Shown here: positions 62,475 to 64,000 of the stretch, one piece after another
Position numbering within the stretch: position 1 is the first letter of the stretch
How the letters are laid out: every line of letters starts with the position of its first letter
DNA from: an uncultured Flavobacterium sp.
GTDB lineage: Bacteria > Bacteroidota > Bacteroidia > Flavobacteriales > Flavobacteriaceae
Assembly (NCBI RefSeq): GCF_943913405.1
Contig: NZ_CALTYA010000003.1
Span: 62,001 to 126,000 of the forward strand
Direction: 5' to 3'
DNA length: 64,000 nucleotides
The notes under the pieces: model-generated
Seen by the model: the letters and a program-made list of their open reading frames with translations, nothing else
Told to the model about the DNA's origin: nothing
The model's database searches: none
Position numbers and translations under genes: made by a program

Positions 62475-62508
62475 TAAAAAAAGCCTTCTAGAAATAGAAG
62501 GTTTTTTT
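62475..62508. terminator. Bidirectional terminator overlapping the PAS gene end
   Basis: AAAAAAAGCCTTCT / AGAAGGTTTTTTT arms with a 6-nt loop. The right T run overlaps the last codon of the minus-strand PAS gene. Confidence 0.85.
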
Positions 62509-63022
62509 ATGCAGCTTTCTCAAAAGCTACAAAATTTACCAATTCGTTTTTCATATTAAATACCGGAAAACCCTTGATTTGGCAAACATAAGCTTCGCCA
62601 TTTTTTTTATAATTTACAATTGTTTTATTAAAAGGTTTTTGCAAACTTATCGCTTCACGGATGGCTTTGCGTTCTAGAAGCGAAGTGTTTTTTCCTTGAA
62701 ATATTTTTGGATTCTTGCCTAAGATTTCTTCAGAAGAATAGCCTGTCATTTCAATAATATTCTGGGAAGCAAAAACAATATTGAGATCGGTATCAGTAAC
62801 GACTATCACATTTTCTTTTTGAAGCTCGGCATTAAAATCCCAATTTTCAATCCACTTATTGTTTTTTGACAGTAATTTTAATTTACCGCTGTCAAGAACG
62901 GAAGTTTTTAATTTATCAAAATAAGTGCTGAATAAATCCCAAGAGTATAGTGGCATGGTTTTGTTTTCCATGGTCTTGGAATATCGGGCGAAAGCATTGT
63001 CATAGTCGTCGAGGTCAGTCAT
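62507..63022 (-). CDS. Single PAS-domain protein
   Basis: 171 aa. The C-terminal ~105 residues (~68-168) form a PAS domain (VVTDTDLNIVFASQNIIEMTGYSSEEILG, read in part; GKNPKIFQGKNTS; NYKKNGEAY). The GKNPKIFQ stretch lines up with the GRNCRFLQ loop of LOV domains but lacks the photoactive cysteine, so it should not be a flavin photosensor of that kind. The first ~65 residues are helical and unassigned. No kinase or output domain is fused, so it would act through a partner. Confidence 0.87.
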   Translation of the reverse strand: MTDLDDYDNAFARYSKTMENKTMPLYSWDLFSTYFDKLKTSVLDSGKLKLLSKNNKWIENWDFNAELQKENVIVVTDTDLNIVFASQNIIEMTGYSSEEILGKNPKIFQGKNTSLLERKAIREAISLQKPFNKTIVNYKKNGEAYVCQIKGFPVFNMKNELVNFVAFEKAA

Positions 63023-63091
63023 TTGGCATAAAATTTTAACAAATATAATTATATTATGACAGCAAAAATAAGTTTAACGAAGATATAAAGA

Positions 63092-64000
63092 TTAGAAATC
63101 AAATTTCAGCTGCACGACAACAATTTTTTTAACTTCTGTGTTTAGGTTACCAAGCGAAATGCCAAGCAGTCGTACAGAATCTTTCATCTTTTCTTGGTAA
63201 AGCAATTCTTTGGCAACTTCCAAAATCAAGCTTTTGTCTGCGATAAAATAAGGCATCGTTTTGCTTCGGGTCTGCTGGGTGAAATCGCTGTATTTTATTT
63301 TTAAAGTAACTGTTTTTCCTGCAATTCCGTGCTTTTTTAATCTTCTTTCTAAAGTCGTCGCAATGTCTTCAAGTCTTTCCATCATGAAAATTTCAGATGA
63401 TAAATTCTCGTCAAATGTATGTTCTGCACCAACAGATTTTGCAATTCTTTCTGGCTTGACCGTGCTGTTGTGTATTCCTCGAACGACGTGATAATAGAAA
63501 GCGCCAGATTTTCCGAAATGTTTAACCAAAAACTCCAAGCTTTTTTCTTTCAGGTCTTTTCCAGTAAAAATGCCAAGATGATACATTTTATCAGTCGTAA
63601 CTTTTCCAACACCATAAAATTTTCGAATCGGAAGTTCTTCCAAAAAAGCCAAAACTTCATCAGGATTTACCGTTTTCTGTCCGTTTGGCTTGTTAAAATC
63701 AGAAGCCACTTTCGCAATAAATTTATTGATAGAAATTCCAGCGGAAGCAGTCAATCCGACTTCATCAAAAATGCGCTTCCTGATTTCCTGTGCAATCAAA
63801 GTAGCGCTCGGATTTCCTTTTTTATTTTCGGTCACGTCAAGATAAGCTTCGTCCAATGAAAGCGGTTCGACCAAGTCAGTATAATCCCGAAAAATCTTCT
63901 GAATCTTCCCCGAAATTTCCCGATAGCGCTCAAATCTGGGACGCACAAAAATCAAATCAGGACAATTTTTCTTTGCTAAATAGCCACTGATAGCACTTCT
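63092..64000 (-). CDS. dinB: DNA polymerase IV, N-terminus cut by window edge
   Basis: 302 codons are visible; the frame is open to the last base, so the start and the first ~55 residues (including the first catalytic Asp region) lie right of the window. The visible part begins RSAISGYLAKKNCPDLIF. The Y-family catalytic motif SLDEAYLDVTE, the helix-hairpin-helix region (LPIRKFYGVGKVTTDKMYHLG) and the little-finger domain (~195-300) are present, and LGISLGNL appears near the end. Error-prone translesion polymerase. It lies 69 bp upstream of, and in the same direction as, the PAS gene. Confidence 0.96.
   Translation of the reverse strand, partial: RSAISGYLAKKNCPDLIFVRPRFERYREISGKIQKIFRDYTDLVEPLSLDEAYLDVTENKKGNPSATLIAQEIRKRIFDEVGLTASAGISINKFIAKVASDFNKPNGQKTVNPDEVLAFLEELPIRKFYGVGKVTTDKMYHLGIFTGKDLKEKSLEFLVKHFGKSGAFYYHVVRGIHNSTVKPERIAKSVGAEHTFDENLSSEIFMMERLEDIATTLERRLKKHGIAGKTVTLKIKYSDFTQQTRSKTMPYFIADKSLILEVAKELLYQEKMKDSVRLLGISLGNLNTEVKKIVVVQLKFDF

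Noticed and set aside
62507..63022. LOV-type blue-light receptor.
   Set aside because: The loop that would hold the photoactive cysteine reads GKNPKIFQ; without that Cys a LOV photocycle is not expected.

Overview
The window looks like a chromosomal segment of a Flavobacterium-type member of the Bacteroidota. Supporting signs are AT-rich DNA, promoters with the TAnnTTTG -7 element, weak or absent Shine-Dalgarno sequences, type IX secretion (T9SS) sorting domains of both A and B type, an SprF/PorP-like protein, and a housekeeping gene order (ribE/pdxA/yceD/rpmF/fabH/accB/accC and acpP/fabF/rnc/IPExxxVDY/pyk) that I associate with flavobacteria. I see no rRNA, tRNA, CRISPR array, transposase, integrase or prophage structural gene.

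Layout. 1-15 kb: a TonB-dependent receptor cut by the left edge; a 21-bp periodic intergenic array; a DedA protein with a CPA2 antiporter; a small secreted protein; a membrane protein; two tandem RlpA-like proteins; and a GbsR/MarR regulator leading a complete RND efflux operon (adaptor, pump, outer-membrane factor). 14.5-19.3 kb: an accessory stretch with a 100-bp symmetric repeat, an orphan 47-codon ORF, an AraC regulator, a serine hydrolase, a small lipoprotein and a CI/S24-like repressor that seems to lack its self-cleavage residues. 19.3-30 kb: a T9SS cell-surface operon made of a 2573-aa repetitive adhesin-like protein, an SprF/PorP-like protein and a TPR/PD40/OmpA protein. The adhesin contains twelve ~77-aa repeats, six of which form two 696-bp blocks. 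30-32.3 kb: two secreted proteins with a shared motif and a tiny proline-rich membrane protein. 32.3-38 kb: riboflavin synthase, PdxA, YceD, L32, FabH, AccB and AccC. 38-50.4 kb: MFS transporter, aldo/keto reductase, M1 peptidase, SerRS, TPR protein, DUF4286, RsmA, MgtE, a 2-hydroxyacid dehydrogenase fused to a VOC domain, and a TM2 protein. 50.4-64 kb: acyltransferase/GNAT fusion, exonuclease III, OmpA lipoprotein, a sugar-dehydrogenase-like T9SS cargo, RNase HI, PurN, the acpP-fabF-rnc-IPExxxVDY-pyk cluster, a Bax-inhibitor-like protein, a PAS protein and a DinB polymerase cut by the right edge.

Most of the window is ordinary core genome. The parts most worth a second look are: the adhesin locus with its higher-order repeat and divergent degenerate repressor; the intergenic palindromes and phased repeats (2.9, 14.7, 43.9, 48.4, 53.1, 56.3 and 59.6 kb); and the dehydrogenase-VOC fusion. 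I did not find convincing evidence for a wholly new multi-gene system.
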